This document shows positions 1-5,735 of a DNA stretch of 5,735 nt, piece by piece. The stretch lies in the NCBI GenBank assembly GCA_025352585.1, contig JANXTD010000576.1:1-5735 (forward strand), given 5' to 3'. The notes beneath the pieces were generated by a model. It was not told where the DNA came from. It searched no databases and saw nothing but the letters and a program-made list of their open reading frames with translations. This DNA comes from Fimbriiglobus sp. GTDB taxonomy: Bacteria; Planctomycetota; Planctomycetia; Gemmatales; Gemmataceae. The translations under genes were made by a program, and so were the position numbers. Numbering within the stretch: the first letter of the stretch is position 1; each line of letters starts with the position of its first letter.

Positions 1-7
1 GGCGACT

Positions 8-751
8 TTAGACGTCCTTGGGCTTCCGCTGGAACCCGGCCGCCATGTCGGCCTGGACCTTCGACACGTCGATCGGCTCGCCGGTCAGCTCGGCCCAGGT
101 CTTCTTCTGCTCGGCGCTCATCGTGGCCATGACCTTGGACAGGGTCTCCTTGGTGATCGCGGCGCGCTTCTTGTCGAACTCCTTGGCCTTGTCGGCGTCG
201 GCCGGCCGGCCGGCGAAGCCGGTGACGCCGTACTCCTCGTTGAGGTCGCGGCCGTCCTTCATGGCCCCGTCGGTGGCCTCCTTGATCTTGGCCTGCTGCT
301 CGTCGGCGATCTTCAGCGCGGACTTCACGTCGGCCGAGTTGAACGCCCGCAGCCCGGCGACCTGGACCTCGATTTGCCTCAGCCGCTTGACCTGCTCGGG
401 CTTCAGCACCGTGGCGAGTTCGGTGTAGGCGGCCGCGGAGACCTTGGCCGCCACCGCCGGCATCTTCTCGGCCATCGCCTTGCGGTCGGTGCGGTCGACG
501 CCTTCCATGCCGGCCTTCATCATCTCCTGGGCCTTGGTGGCGAACTCCTTCGACCAGTCGGTGAGCTTGGTCTGCTGCTCCTCGGTGATCTTCACGTCCG
601 CGGCGACGGTCTTGGACCGGACGAGGGACGCGGGGCCTCCGCCGAAGCCGCCGCCTTGGCCGCGGCCGCCTTGCTGGGCCTGGACTGCCGCGAGGCCGGC
701 CGCGCCGACGAACACGGCCATTGCCAACAGGGAACGCTTCAACACCTTCAT
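8..751 (-). CDS. Small exported protein with duplicated Spy/CpxP-like (LTXXQ-type) helical module
   Basis: A 247-residue protein of unknown exact function, probably periplasmic. Residues 1-25 form a clear Sec signal peptide: basic start (K2, K5, R6), hydrophobic core and a V-Q-A cleavage site after A25. A Gly-rich linker (about 28-39) follows, then an Ala/Lys/Glu-rich, mostly helical body. The body has four '-xxEQ-' motifs: KITEEQQ (54-60), LKPEQ (116-120), LKIADEQQ (146-153) and MSAEQ (211-215). They are arranged as two similar modules (about 52-130 and 142-222). The pattern recalls the LTXXQ motif of Spy/CpxP-type periplasmic proteins, but sequence similarity is loose, so a chaperone or stress role is only inferred. 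The start at 751 is chosen because the signal peptide begins there and a GAAGGA Shine-Dalgarno lies 7 nt upstream; the frame stays open further upstream, but that extension reads as low-complexity Arg/Pro-rich sequence. The upstream gene is terminated before this one, so it probably has its own promoter, although none is convincing. Confident as a gene, unsure of function. Confidence 0.88.
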   Translation of the reverse strand: MKVLKRSLLAMAVFVGAAGLAAVQAQQGGRGQGGGFGGGPASLVRSKTVAADVKITEEQQTKLTDWSKEFATKAQEMMKAGMEGVDRTDRKAMAEKMPAVAAKVSAAAYTELATVLKPEQVKRLRQIEVQVAGLRAFNSADVKSALKIADEQQAKIKEATDGAMKDGRDLNEEYGVTGFAGRPADADKAKEFDKKRAAITKETLSKVMATMSAEQKKTWAELTGEPIDVSKVQADMAAGFQRKPKDV

Positions 752-758
752 GGGACAT

Positions 759-764
759 TCCTTC
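759..764 (-). promoter_or_regulatory. Ribosome binding site (GAAGGA)
   Basis: GAAGGA reads on the minus strand 7 nt before the ATG at 751. It decides the start of the small exported protein, because the same frame is open for more than 350 bases further upstream and has other possible starts. Confidence 0.75.
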
Positions 765-849
765 GGAGTCAGGGGAGCGCGAACCGACGCCCAAGGCGAC
801 GGCCTCGATGGGCCAATTGTGCCGCAGCCGCGGTGAGACGGCGGTGAGT

Positions 850-883
850 AACGAAAACGCCCCGGCGAATCATCGACGGGGCG
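850..883 (-). terminator. Rho-independent terminator after the TIGR03009 gene
   Basis: On the minus strand, CGCCCCG (883-877) pairs perfectly with CGGGGCG (864-858). Inside it, after one mismatch, a further 3-bp CGA/TCG stem closes a TGAT tetraloop. The hairpin is followed directly by TTTTCGTT (857-850). It lies 27 nt past the stop codon of the TIGR03009 gene and about 100 nt before the next start. It would end that transcript and separate the two minus-strand genes. There is no T-run on the other side, so it works in one direction only. Confidence 0.8.
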
Positions 884-909
884 TGGGGCGAAGGGTGTGC
901 GGCGGTCGG

Positions 910-1800
910 CTACTTCGGCACGACGCCAGGCGTCGGCACGACACCAGGGCCGGGGATCGCCGCGGGGGCGGGGGCCTGGACGGCCTGCGATAGCCCGCCG
1001 CGCTGAGCCGGCGCGTACTGCACGACGTGGTTCCAGGTCTTCTTGTCGATCGGCGCGGGGCTGAAGTCGGCCGGCCCGAAGCCCTGCACGTTGATCGCCG
1101 GCCGCGGGAAGTCCCACGTCTCCTCTTCCTGGTTCTTGTTGCGCATCACCACGACCTGCCGCGGCAAGTACGCCGGCTGGCCCTCGAGGTTGCGGAACAG
1201 CACCAGCACCATCGACTCGAAGTCGCCCAAATCTTCAGAGGTCCGTGGCTTCAATTCGAGGTACAGGTAGTTGGCGTCTTCCTTGAGCAGCTTGATGTCG
1301 AAGCGCTCCGCGGCGGCGCGGGCGGTGATCGCCCCGGAGATGAAGTCGAGCAGCAGCATCCCCTTGGTGCCGCCCGGCGGCAGGCGCGTCTCGATGAGGC
1401 GCTTGTTGTTGCCGTCGTACTCGAGGATCAGGTTGCTCGTGGCGATGTACAGGTCGAAGTCGTTGGGGTCGGGCTTCTCGCCGGGGCCGGGGATCACCGT
1501 GAGGAGCATGCGGGCCTTGCTCGGCATCTGGCAGCGGATCTCGGTGCGCGACTCCTTCTTGCCCTTGCGCACGCCGCCTTTCGTCTCGGAAATCTTCTTG
1601 CCCTCGCAGTAGAAGTTCGAGGCCCCCTTCATGACGGCCTCCCAGTTGACGAGGTGCTGCCACAGGGCCGGGCTGAGCGCCTCGCGCGAGGCCGCCGTCG
1701 GGGCGACGGCCGGGGGTACGGGGCCAGCCGGGGGGGCTTGCGCCAGGAGCAGCGCCGCTGTACACGCCGCCCACGCGGTCGCCAAGGTCCATCGCGTCAT
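910..1800 (-). CDS. TIGR03009 domain-containing exported protein (planctomycete family)
   Basis: A 296-residue exported protein of the planctomycete TIGR03009 family; its function is not known. Residues 1-22 look like a Sec signal peptide (R3, hydrophobic core, A-Q-A), though a Pro follows the proposed cleavage site. A Pro/Ala-rich linker (23-38) leads into the family domain (about 45-260). Recognisable marks are the opening W48/W53 helix, LEYD (126-129), the FDIKLLKED stretch (167-175) with Y178/Y180, YLPRQ (211-215) and ETWDF (227-231). The alternating hydrophobic strands suggest a curved beta-sheet like LolA/LppX-type lipid-carrier folds; this is inference only. C65 and C90 could form a disulfide. 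The C-terminus is Pro/Ala/Gly-rich and ends in two PGVVP hexapeptides. The start at 1800 is supported by a GGAGAG Shine-Dalgarno and the signal peptide. W10-A-A-C13 is not a proper lipobox, so a lipoprotein is unlikely. The gene is divergent from gltB and has its own terminator. Confidence 0.9.
   Translation of the reverse strand: MTRWTLATAWAACTAALLLAQAPPAGPVPPAVAPTAASREALSPALWQHLVNWEAVMKGASNFYCEGKKISETKGGVRKGKKESRTEIRCQMPSKARMLLTVIPGPGEKPDPNDFDLYIATSNLILEYDGNNKRLIETRLPPGGTKGMLLLDFISGAITARAAAERFDIKLLKEDANYLYLELKPRTSEDLGDFESMVLVLFRNLEGQPAYLPRQVVVMRNKNQEEETWDFPRPAINVQGFGPADFSPAPIDKKTWNHVVQYAPAQRGGLSQAVQAPAPAAIPGPGVVPTPGVVPK
913..948 (-). repeat. Two-copy 18-bp tandem repeat encoding PGVVP(T/K)
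   Basis: Two adjacent 18-bp units (931-948 and 913-930) encode PGVVPT and PGVVPK, the last 12 residues of the TIGR03009 protein, immediately before its stop codon. The first 15 bases of the units (minus-strand sense) differ at one position. It is probably a small slippage-derived extension of a disordered tail. Confidence 0.7.
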
Positions 1801-1807
1801 GACATCA

Positions 1808-1813
1808 CTCTCC
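1808..1813 (-). promoter_or_regulatory. Ribosome binding site (GGAGAG)
   Basis: GGAGAG on the minus strand, 7 nt before the ATG at 1800. It supports that ATG as the start of the TIGR03009 protein, although the frame is open far upstream into the antisense of gltB. Confidence 0.75.
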
Positions 1814-1831
1814 GGGGACACGGTCGGCAGG

Positions 1832-1860
1832 CTTGTACCCCAAACCGCCCGCGGTGCCAA
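1832..1860 (-). promoter_or_regulatory. Candidate sigma70-like promoter for the TIGR03009 gene
   Basis: On the minus strand TTGGCA (1860-1855, 5 of 6 to the -35 consensus) is followed by a 17-nt spacer and TACAAG (1837-1832, 4 of 6 to the -10 consensus). Transcription would start near 1825, giving a leader of about 25 nt that contains the GGAGAG site. The spacing is ideal. Planctomycete promoters are not well characterised, so this is a prediction. Confidence 0.45.
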
Positions 1861-1914
1861 GCCGGACTTCCGCGTGAACGCCAGCAGAATCTCGCGGTTC
1901 CTGACCCGTGGTTG

Positions 1915-1943
1915 TTGATTGAGCCGTCGAATCGGCGTAAACT
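1915..1943 (+). promoter_or_regulatory. Candidate sigma70-like promoter for gltB
   Basis: TTGATT (1915-1920, 4 of 6 to the -35 consensus), a 17-nt spacer and TAAACT (1938-1943, 4 of 6 to the -10 consensus) lie in one of the few AT-richer patches of the intergenic region. Transcription would start near 1950, with a leader of about 40 nt. It does not overlap the oppositely directed candidate at 1832-1860; the two are separated by about 54 bp, where a shared regulator could bind. I see no obvious operator palindrome. Confidence 0.45.
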
Positions 1944-1989
1944 TTGAGTTGCTAACGAGTCTCCCGGACCCCGACAGGTAGTAGGCACG

Positions 1990-4900
1990 ATGGACGGACG
2001 CACCCTCACGGCCAGCGGCGAACTCCTTTACACCGACGTCGTTGGCCGCGACGCCTGCGGCATCGGCGGCGTCGCCGCGAAGGACGGCACCCCCTCGGCC
2101 GAAGTGTTGCGCAAAACCCTCAACGCCCTCGGGGCACTTGAGCACCGCGGCGGCGTCTGCGGCGAGGCCGGTGACGGCGCGGGGATCTCGTGCCAGGTGC
2201 CGCAGGGCTTCTTCCGCGAGCAGGCCCAGCGTCTCAACCTCGAAGGGGCCGCCGACCTCGACGCCAACAGCACACTCGCCGTCGGCGTCTTCTTCGTCGG
2301 CGAGACTGACGCCGGCCGCATCGACGCCGCGCGGGCCATCATCCGCGACGTGCTGTCCGCCGGCCCGCACCAGTTCCTCGGCCTGCGCGCCGTCCCCACG
2401 AACGACGACTGCCTGCCGGCGACGGCCCGCGACTCGAAGCCGGGGGCCATCGACCAGGCGATCCTGCGCCTCAGCCCCGACCCCAAGCACGCGGCCGGCG
2501 TGGAGGCGTGGTGCTACGCCAAGCGCTACGCTCTGCGCGACCGCTTCCGCGACGCCGGGCTTGACGTGTACACCGTGTCGCTGTCGTCGAAGCTGATCGG
2601 CTACAAGGGCCTGCTCACCAGCGGCCAGTTCCAGGACTTCTACCCCGACCTCGACTGCCCGAGCTTCGAGACCGGCATCGCGTACTTCCACCGCCGCTAC
2701 AGCACGAACACCTTTCCGAACTGGAAGCTGGCGCAGCCGTTCCGCCTTGGCTGCCACAACGGCGAGATCAACACGATCCGCACCAACCGCAACGCCGTGC
2801 AGACCTACGCCCGCGGCCTCACGCCCCCGATCGCCGGCGGCGAACTGCTCACGGCCGGGATGTCCGACAGCGGCAGCCTCGACGAGTGGATGGATTACCT
2901 CGTCAACGACCAGAACTGGAGCCTATTGCGCGCCATGCGGCTGGCGATGCCGCCGGTTTGGGACACCGAGGCCGACGTGTGGGGCAGCGAGGCCTGCCAA
3001 CTCTTCACCTACTGCCGCCGCACCTACGGCAGCCTGTGCGCCTGGGACGGCCCCGCGGGCCTGGTGGCGTCCGACGGCCGCTTCCTCGTCGGCCTCGTGG
3101 ACCGCATGGGCCTGCGCCCGGTGCGCTGGTGCTCCGACAAGCGCGGCTGGCTGTACATCGGTAGCGAGTCGGGCGTGTTCGGCCTCGAACAGACCGACAT
3201 CGTCGCGAGCGGGCAGTTGCAGCCGGGGCAGATGATCGCCCTCGACACCGCCACCGGCGAGCGGCTCGACAGCTTCCAAATCATGAAGCGCGTCGCCGAC
3301 GAGGCCCACGCCGAACTCGGCGACATCCACGAGCTGAACCGCCGGCAAATCGTCATGACCGAGGGCTTCGACTTCACGCGCCAGAGCGAGACCATTGTCG
3401 ATGCGATGGAGACCGAGCGCAACTGGACCCTCGAAGTTTTGTTGCAGGCAGCCGGCTGGGACTTGCAGCGCGCCACCTTCGTCAAGGACATGGCCAAGCT
3501 TTCCAAAGAGCCGCTGTCGAGCATGGGCCATGACCGCGTCTTGACGATTTTCAGCACCTACCACCCGACGCTGTTCAAGTTCTGCCAGCAGACCTTCGCC
3601 GAGGTGACCAACCCGCCGATCGACCCGTACCGCGAGGGCGGGGCGATGTCGTTGAGTACGTACTTAGGGCGCTCGCCGCTGAAGTCTGGGGCGTTCGGCA
3701 GCGGCGACCCGCTGCCGGTCAAGCAGATGGAGTTGTCGTCGCCGGTCATCTCCGACGCGGTGCTGGACGAGATCCGCACGCACGAGATCATCGGCATGCA
3801 GACGCTCGACGCGACCTTTTTGCTCGACGGCGGCACCGACTCGCTGCGGGCGTCGCTTGAGGCGCTGAAGAGTTCGGCCGAGAAGGCGGTGCATGAAGGC
3901 TACCACGTCCTGTGCGTCACTGACAAAGAAGCCGCTCGCCGCGGGGTCGCGCCGATCCCGTCGCTGATGGCGCTGGGGGCGGTCCACAACCACCTGTGCA
4001 AGCGGGGCTTGCGTGACCGCTGCTCACTGATCGTGCAGGCCGGCGACATCCAGGAGGGCCACGACATCGCCGTGCTCGTCGCCTTCGGGGCCGACGCCGT
4101 CCACCCGTACCTCATGCTGCGGCTCGTCAAAGATGGCCTGACCTGGAAGCACGCCGAGACCAAGCAGGAGCAGCACCTCGAACCGCACGACGCGCTGCGG
4201 AACCTCTTCTACGCCCTCGAAGACGGCCTCTTGAAGATCATCTCGAAGATGGGCATCACGACCATCGAGGGCTACCGCGGCGCGATGCTCTTTGAAGCCG
4301 TCGGCTTCGGCCCGGAGTTGATGCACTACCTCGGCGACTTCCCGAGCCGCATCGGCGGGCTGACGCTCGCCGACCTCGTGGACGACGCCAAGTGGCGCGT
4401 GCAGAAGGCCGAGGCGATGGCGGCCAAGTCCGACCCGCTCGCCTCGAACCGCGACTACCACGCCTACAACGGCAAGGTCCGCAGTGCCCTTCGCGACGCC
4501 GTGAAGGAAGCGCACCCGGAGCCGGAGGGCGACGGCTGGGGCGGCGAGATGGCGTACACCGCGCCGCCGGCCGACCGCGATTCGAGCCTGCTCACGCAGG
4601 TCGAGGTCAAGTTCGAGAACTTCTCGAACATGGTTAAGACCCGGCCGCCGACCGTCTTGCGCGACCTGTTCCAGATCAAGAAGACCGGCCTGCCGCCGGT
4701 GACGACGCACGACGTGCAATCGACCGGCGACATGATCCGCGACCACTTCCGCGGGGCCGCGATGTCCCACGGGGCGCTCACCGGCGCGTCGCACATGACG
4801 ATCGCGGCGGCGTGCAACGAGTTGGGGGCGCTGTCGAACTCCGGCGAGGGCGGCGAGGCCCGCTGGCGCAACGACATCCCCTCGCGGGCTTGGGGCGAGT

Positions 4901-5735
4901 TCTGGTCGAAGGTGATGAAGCAGCGCCAGGAGCGGCCGGAGATTTACGCCATTGACCCGACGGGAGACCTAAAAAAGAGCCGGTTTCGCAGCCGCATCCG
5001 GCAGGTCGCGTCGGGCCGCTTCGGCGTCGATGCCGAGTACCTGATCAACGCCGACGAGTTGCAAATCAAGATGGCCCAGGGGGCGAAGCCCGGCGAGGGC
5101 GGCCAGCTCATGGGCAAGAAGGTGACCGCCGAGATTGCCGAGATCCGCTTCGCCAAGCCGGGCACTGACCTCATCAGCCCGCCGCCGCACCACGACATCT
5201 ACTCCATCGAGGACCTGGCGCAACTGATCCACGACCTCAAAGCCGTCAACCCCGGCAAGCCGGTGTCGGTCAAGCTCGTCGCGGTCGACAACATCGGCAC
5301 CATCGCCGTCGGCGTCGCCAAGGCGGGGGCCGACGTGATCGAGATCGACGGCATCGACGGCGGCACCGGGGCGGCGATGGTTTCGTCCAAGGAGCACGCC
5401 GGCCTGCCCAGCGAGATGGGCCTGGCCGAGGCGCACCAGGCGCTCGACGTCAACGGCATCCGCACGCGGGTCAAGCTCCGCGTCGGCGGGGGCATCAAGA
5501 ACGGCTACGACGTGATCAAGTACGCGTTGTTCGGGGCCGACCAGTTCAGTTTCGGGCAGGGCCTGATGGTGTCGGTCGGCTGCATCGTCTGCAAGTCGTG
5601 CCACATCCCGAAGTGCCCGACGGGGATCACCGGGTCGCCGGAGATTTTCAAGGGCCACCCGGAGCACACCAAGGCGTACCTGCACGCCGTCGCCGAGGAG
5701 ACCCGCGGCATCCTCGCCGAGATGGGCTACACCCA
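1990..5735 (+). CDS. gltB: Glutamate synthase large subunit (partial, 3' end outside window)
   Basis: Cytoplasmic GOGAT alpha subunit: hydrolyses glutamine, channels ammonia to 2-oxoglutarate and reduces the iminoglutarate with FMN and Fe-S electrons, giving two glutamates. The frame is open for 1,248 codons to the window edge; the family is about 1,500 residues, so the GXGXG domain is missing. A 22-residue propeptide precedes catalytic C23 (DACGIG), start of the class II glutaminase domain. EHRGG (51-55), AGDGAGI (60-66), RYSTNTFP (236-243) and HNGEIN (256-261) follow. VTNPPIDPYRE (539-549) marks the central domain. The FMN domain has GAAMSHG (922-928), SGEGGE (951-956), QVASGRFG (1005-1012), KPGEGG (1033-1038), PPPHHDIYSIEDLAQL (1064-1079), SVKLV (1093-1097) and DGGTGA (1123-1128). 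The cluster cysteines are C1198, C1204 and C1209, with an extra C1201. The ATG at 1990 is the first ATG after an in-frame stop at 1945; its Shine-Dalgarno is weak (TAGG, 4 nt). Oddities are a 44-residue stretch at 957-1000 (about 10 in E. coli GltB) and changed motifs. Whether it is NAD(P)H/GltD- or ferredoxin-dependent cannot be settled here. Confidence 0.96.
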   Translation, partial: MDGRTLTASGELLYTDVVGRDACGIGGVAAKDGTPSAEVLRKTLNALGALEHRGGVCGEAGDGAGISCQVPQGFFREQAQRLNLEGAADLDANSTLAVGVFFVGETDAGRIDAARAIIRDVLSAGPHQFLGLRAVPTNDDCLPATARDSKPGAIDQAILRLSPDPKHAAGVEAWCYAKRYALRDRFRDAGLDVYTVSLSSKLIGYKGLLTSGQFQDFYPDLDCPSFETGIAYFHRRYSTNTFPNWKLAQPFRLGCHNGEINTIRTNRNAVQTYARGLTPPIAGGELLTAGMSDSGSLDEWMDYLVNDQNWSLLRAMRLAMPPVWDTEADVWGSEACQLFTYCRRTYGSLCAWDGPAGLVASDGRFLVGLVDRMGLRPVRWCSDKRGWLYIGSESGVFGLEQTDIVASGQLQPGQMIALDTATGERLDSFQIMKRVADEAHAELGDIHELNRRQIVMTEGFDFTRQSETIVDAMETERNWTLEVLLQAAGWDLQRATFVKDMAKLSKEPLSSMGHDRVLTIFSTYHPTLFKFCQQTFAEVTNPPIDPYREGGAMSLSTYLGRSPLKSGAFGSGDPLPVKQMELSSPVISDAVLDEIRTHEIIGMQTLDATFLLDGGTDSLRASLEALKSSAEKAVHEGYHVLCVTDKEAARRGVAPIPSLMALGAVHNHLCKRGLRDRCSLIVQAGDIQEGHDIAVLVAFGADAVHPYLMLRLVKDGLTWKHAETKQEQHLEPHDALRNLFYALEDGLLKIISKMGITTIEGYRGAMLFEAVGFGPELMHYLGDFPSRIGGLTLADLVDDAKWRVQKAEAMAAKSDPLASNRDYHAYNGKVRSALRDAVKEAHPEPEGDGWGGEMAYTAPPADRDSSLLTQVEVKFENFSNMVKTRPPTVLRDLFQIKKTGLPPVTTHDVQSTGDMIRDHFRGAAMSHGALTGASHMTIAAACNELGALSNSGEGGEARWRNDIPSRAWGEFWSKVMKQRQERPEIYAIDPTGDLKKSRFRSRIRQVASGRFGVDAEYLINADELQIKMAQGAKPGEGGQLMGKKVTAEIAEIRFAKPGTDLISPPPHHDIYSIEDLAQLIHDLKAVNPGKPVSVKLVAVDNIGTIAVGVAKAGADVIEIDGIDGGTGAAMVSSKEHAGLPSEMGLAEAHQALDVNGIRTRVKLRVGGGIKNGYDVIKYALFGADQFSFGQGLMVSVGCIVCKSCHIPKCPTGITGSPEIFKGHPEHTKAYLHAVAEETRGILAEMGYT

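Noticed and set aside
752..850. Promoter for the small exported protein
   Set aside because: TTGGCC occurs on the minus strand (816-811), but no acceptable -10 box lies 16-18 nt downstream. A promoter probably exists but cannot be placed from the sequence.
752..1117. N-terminal extension of the small exported protein
   Set aside because: It overlaps the 3' end of the TIGR03009 gene and a terminator, reads as low-complexity Arg/Pro/Ala sequence and would bury the signal peptide inside the protein.
1756..1800. Possible lipoprotein signal in the TIGR03009 protein (W-A-A-C13)
   Set aside because: The -3 position is Trp and the hydrophobic core continues after the Cys, so it does not fit a lipobox; ordinary signal peptidase cleavage near A22 is more likely.
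1027..1947. 306-codon plus-strand open frame antisense to the TIGR03009 gene
   Set aside because: The translation is Arg/Leu/Val-rich with no recognisable motifs, and the other strand encodes a known family; it is a high-GC shadow.
910..2757. 615-codon minus-strand open frame running through the TIGR03009 gene, the intergenic region and into antisense gltB
   Set aside because: Only the part from 1800 downwards has a signal peptide, RBS and family motifs. The upstream extension is antisense to gltB and crosses the intergenic region; it is open only because of the high G+C.
2923..5685. Several long minus-strand open frames inside gltB
   Set aside because: They are antisense to strongly conserved GltB coding sequence, and their biased composition is what mirrored GC-rich codons produce. 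None shows motifs or a convincing RBS.

Overview
The window is about two-thirds G+C and carries three protein-coding genes. It most likely comes from a planctomycete, probably of the Gemmata group. The main reason is the middle gene, which encodes a member of the TIGR03009 family, known essentially from Planctomycetes. The first gene resembles the exported Gly-rich proteins with short '-xxEQ-' motifs that are common in those genomes, and the high G+C agrees. The taxonomic call is an inference from gene content.

Layout: two genes lie on the minus strand in the left third. The downstream one (8-751) encodes a small exported helical protein with a duplicated Spy/CpxP-like (LTXXQ-type) module. 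The upstream one (910-1800) encodes the exported TIGR03009 protein. The 158 bp between them holds a clear intrinsic terminator for the upstream gene, so they are probably separate transcription units. A 189-bp intergenic region (1801-1989) then separates the TIGR03009 gene from a divergently transcribed gltB (1990 to the window end), the large subunit of glutamate synthase. One good sigma70-like promoter candidate can be read in each direction there. gltB is cut by the window edge after 1,248 codons. The glutaminase domain, central domain, FMN-binding domain and Fe-S cysteines are present; the C-terminal GXGXG beta-helix domain (roughly the last 250 residues of the family) is not.

Function: gltB is core ammonia assimilation (glutamine + 2-oxoglutarate to 2 glutamate). 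The two minus-strand genes have no evident metabolic link to it and probably act outside the cytoplasmic membrane.

The most interesting part is inside gltB. The protein is recognisable along its whole length but divergent. It has about 34 extra residues between the GEGGE motif and the QVASGRFG motif, about where ferredoxin-dependent glutamate synthases carry their ferredoxin loop. It has an extra cysteine inside the Fe-S motif (CxxCxxCxxxxCP) and several substitutions in normally conserved motifs around the FMN site and in the glutaminase domain. Together these suggest a GltB lineage with altered electron-donor or cluster chemistry. I see no mobile element, CRISPR array, tRNA or rRNA, and no clearly new multi-gene system.
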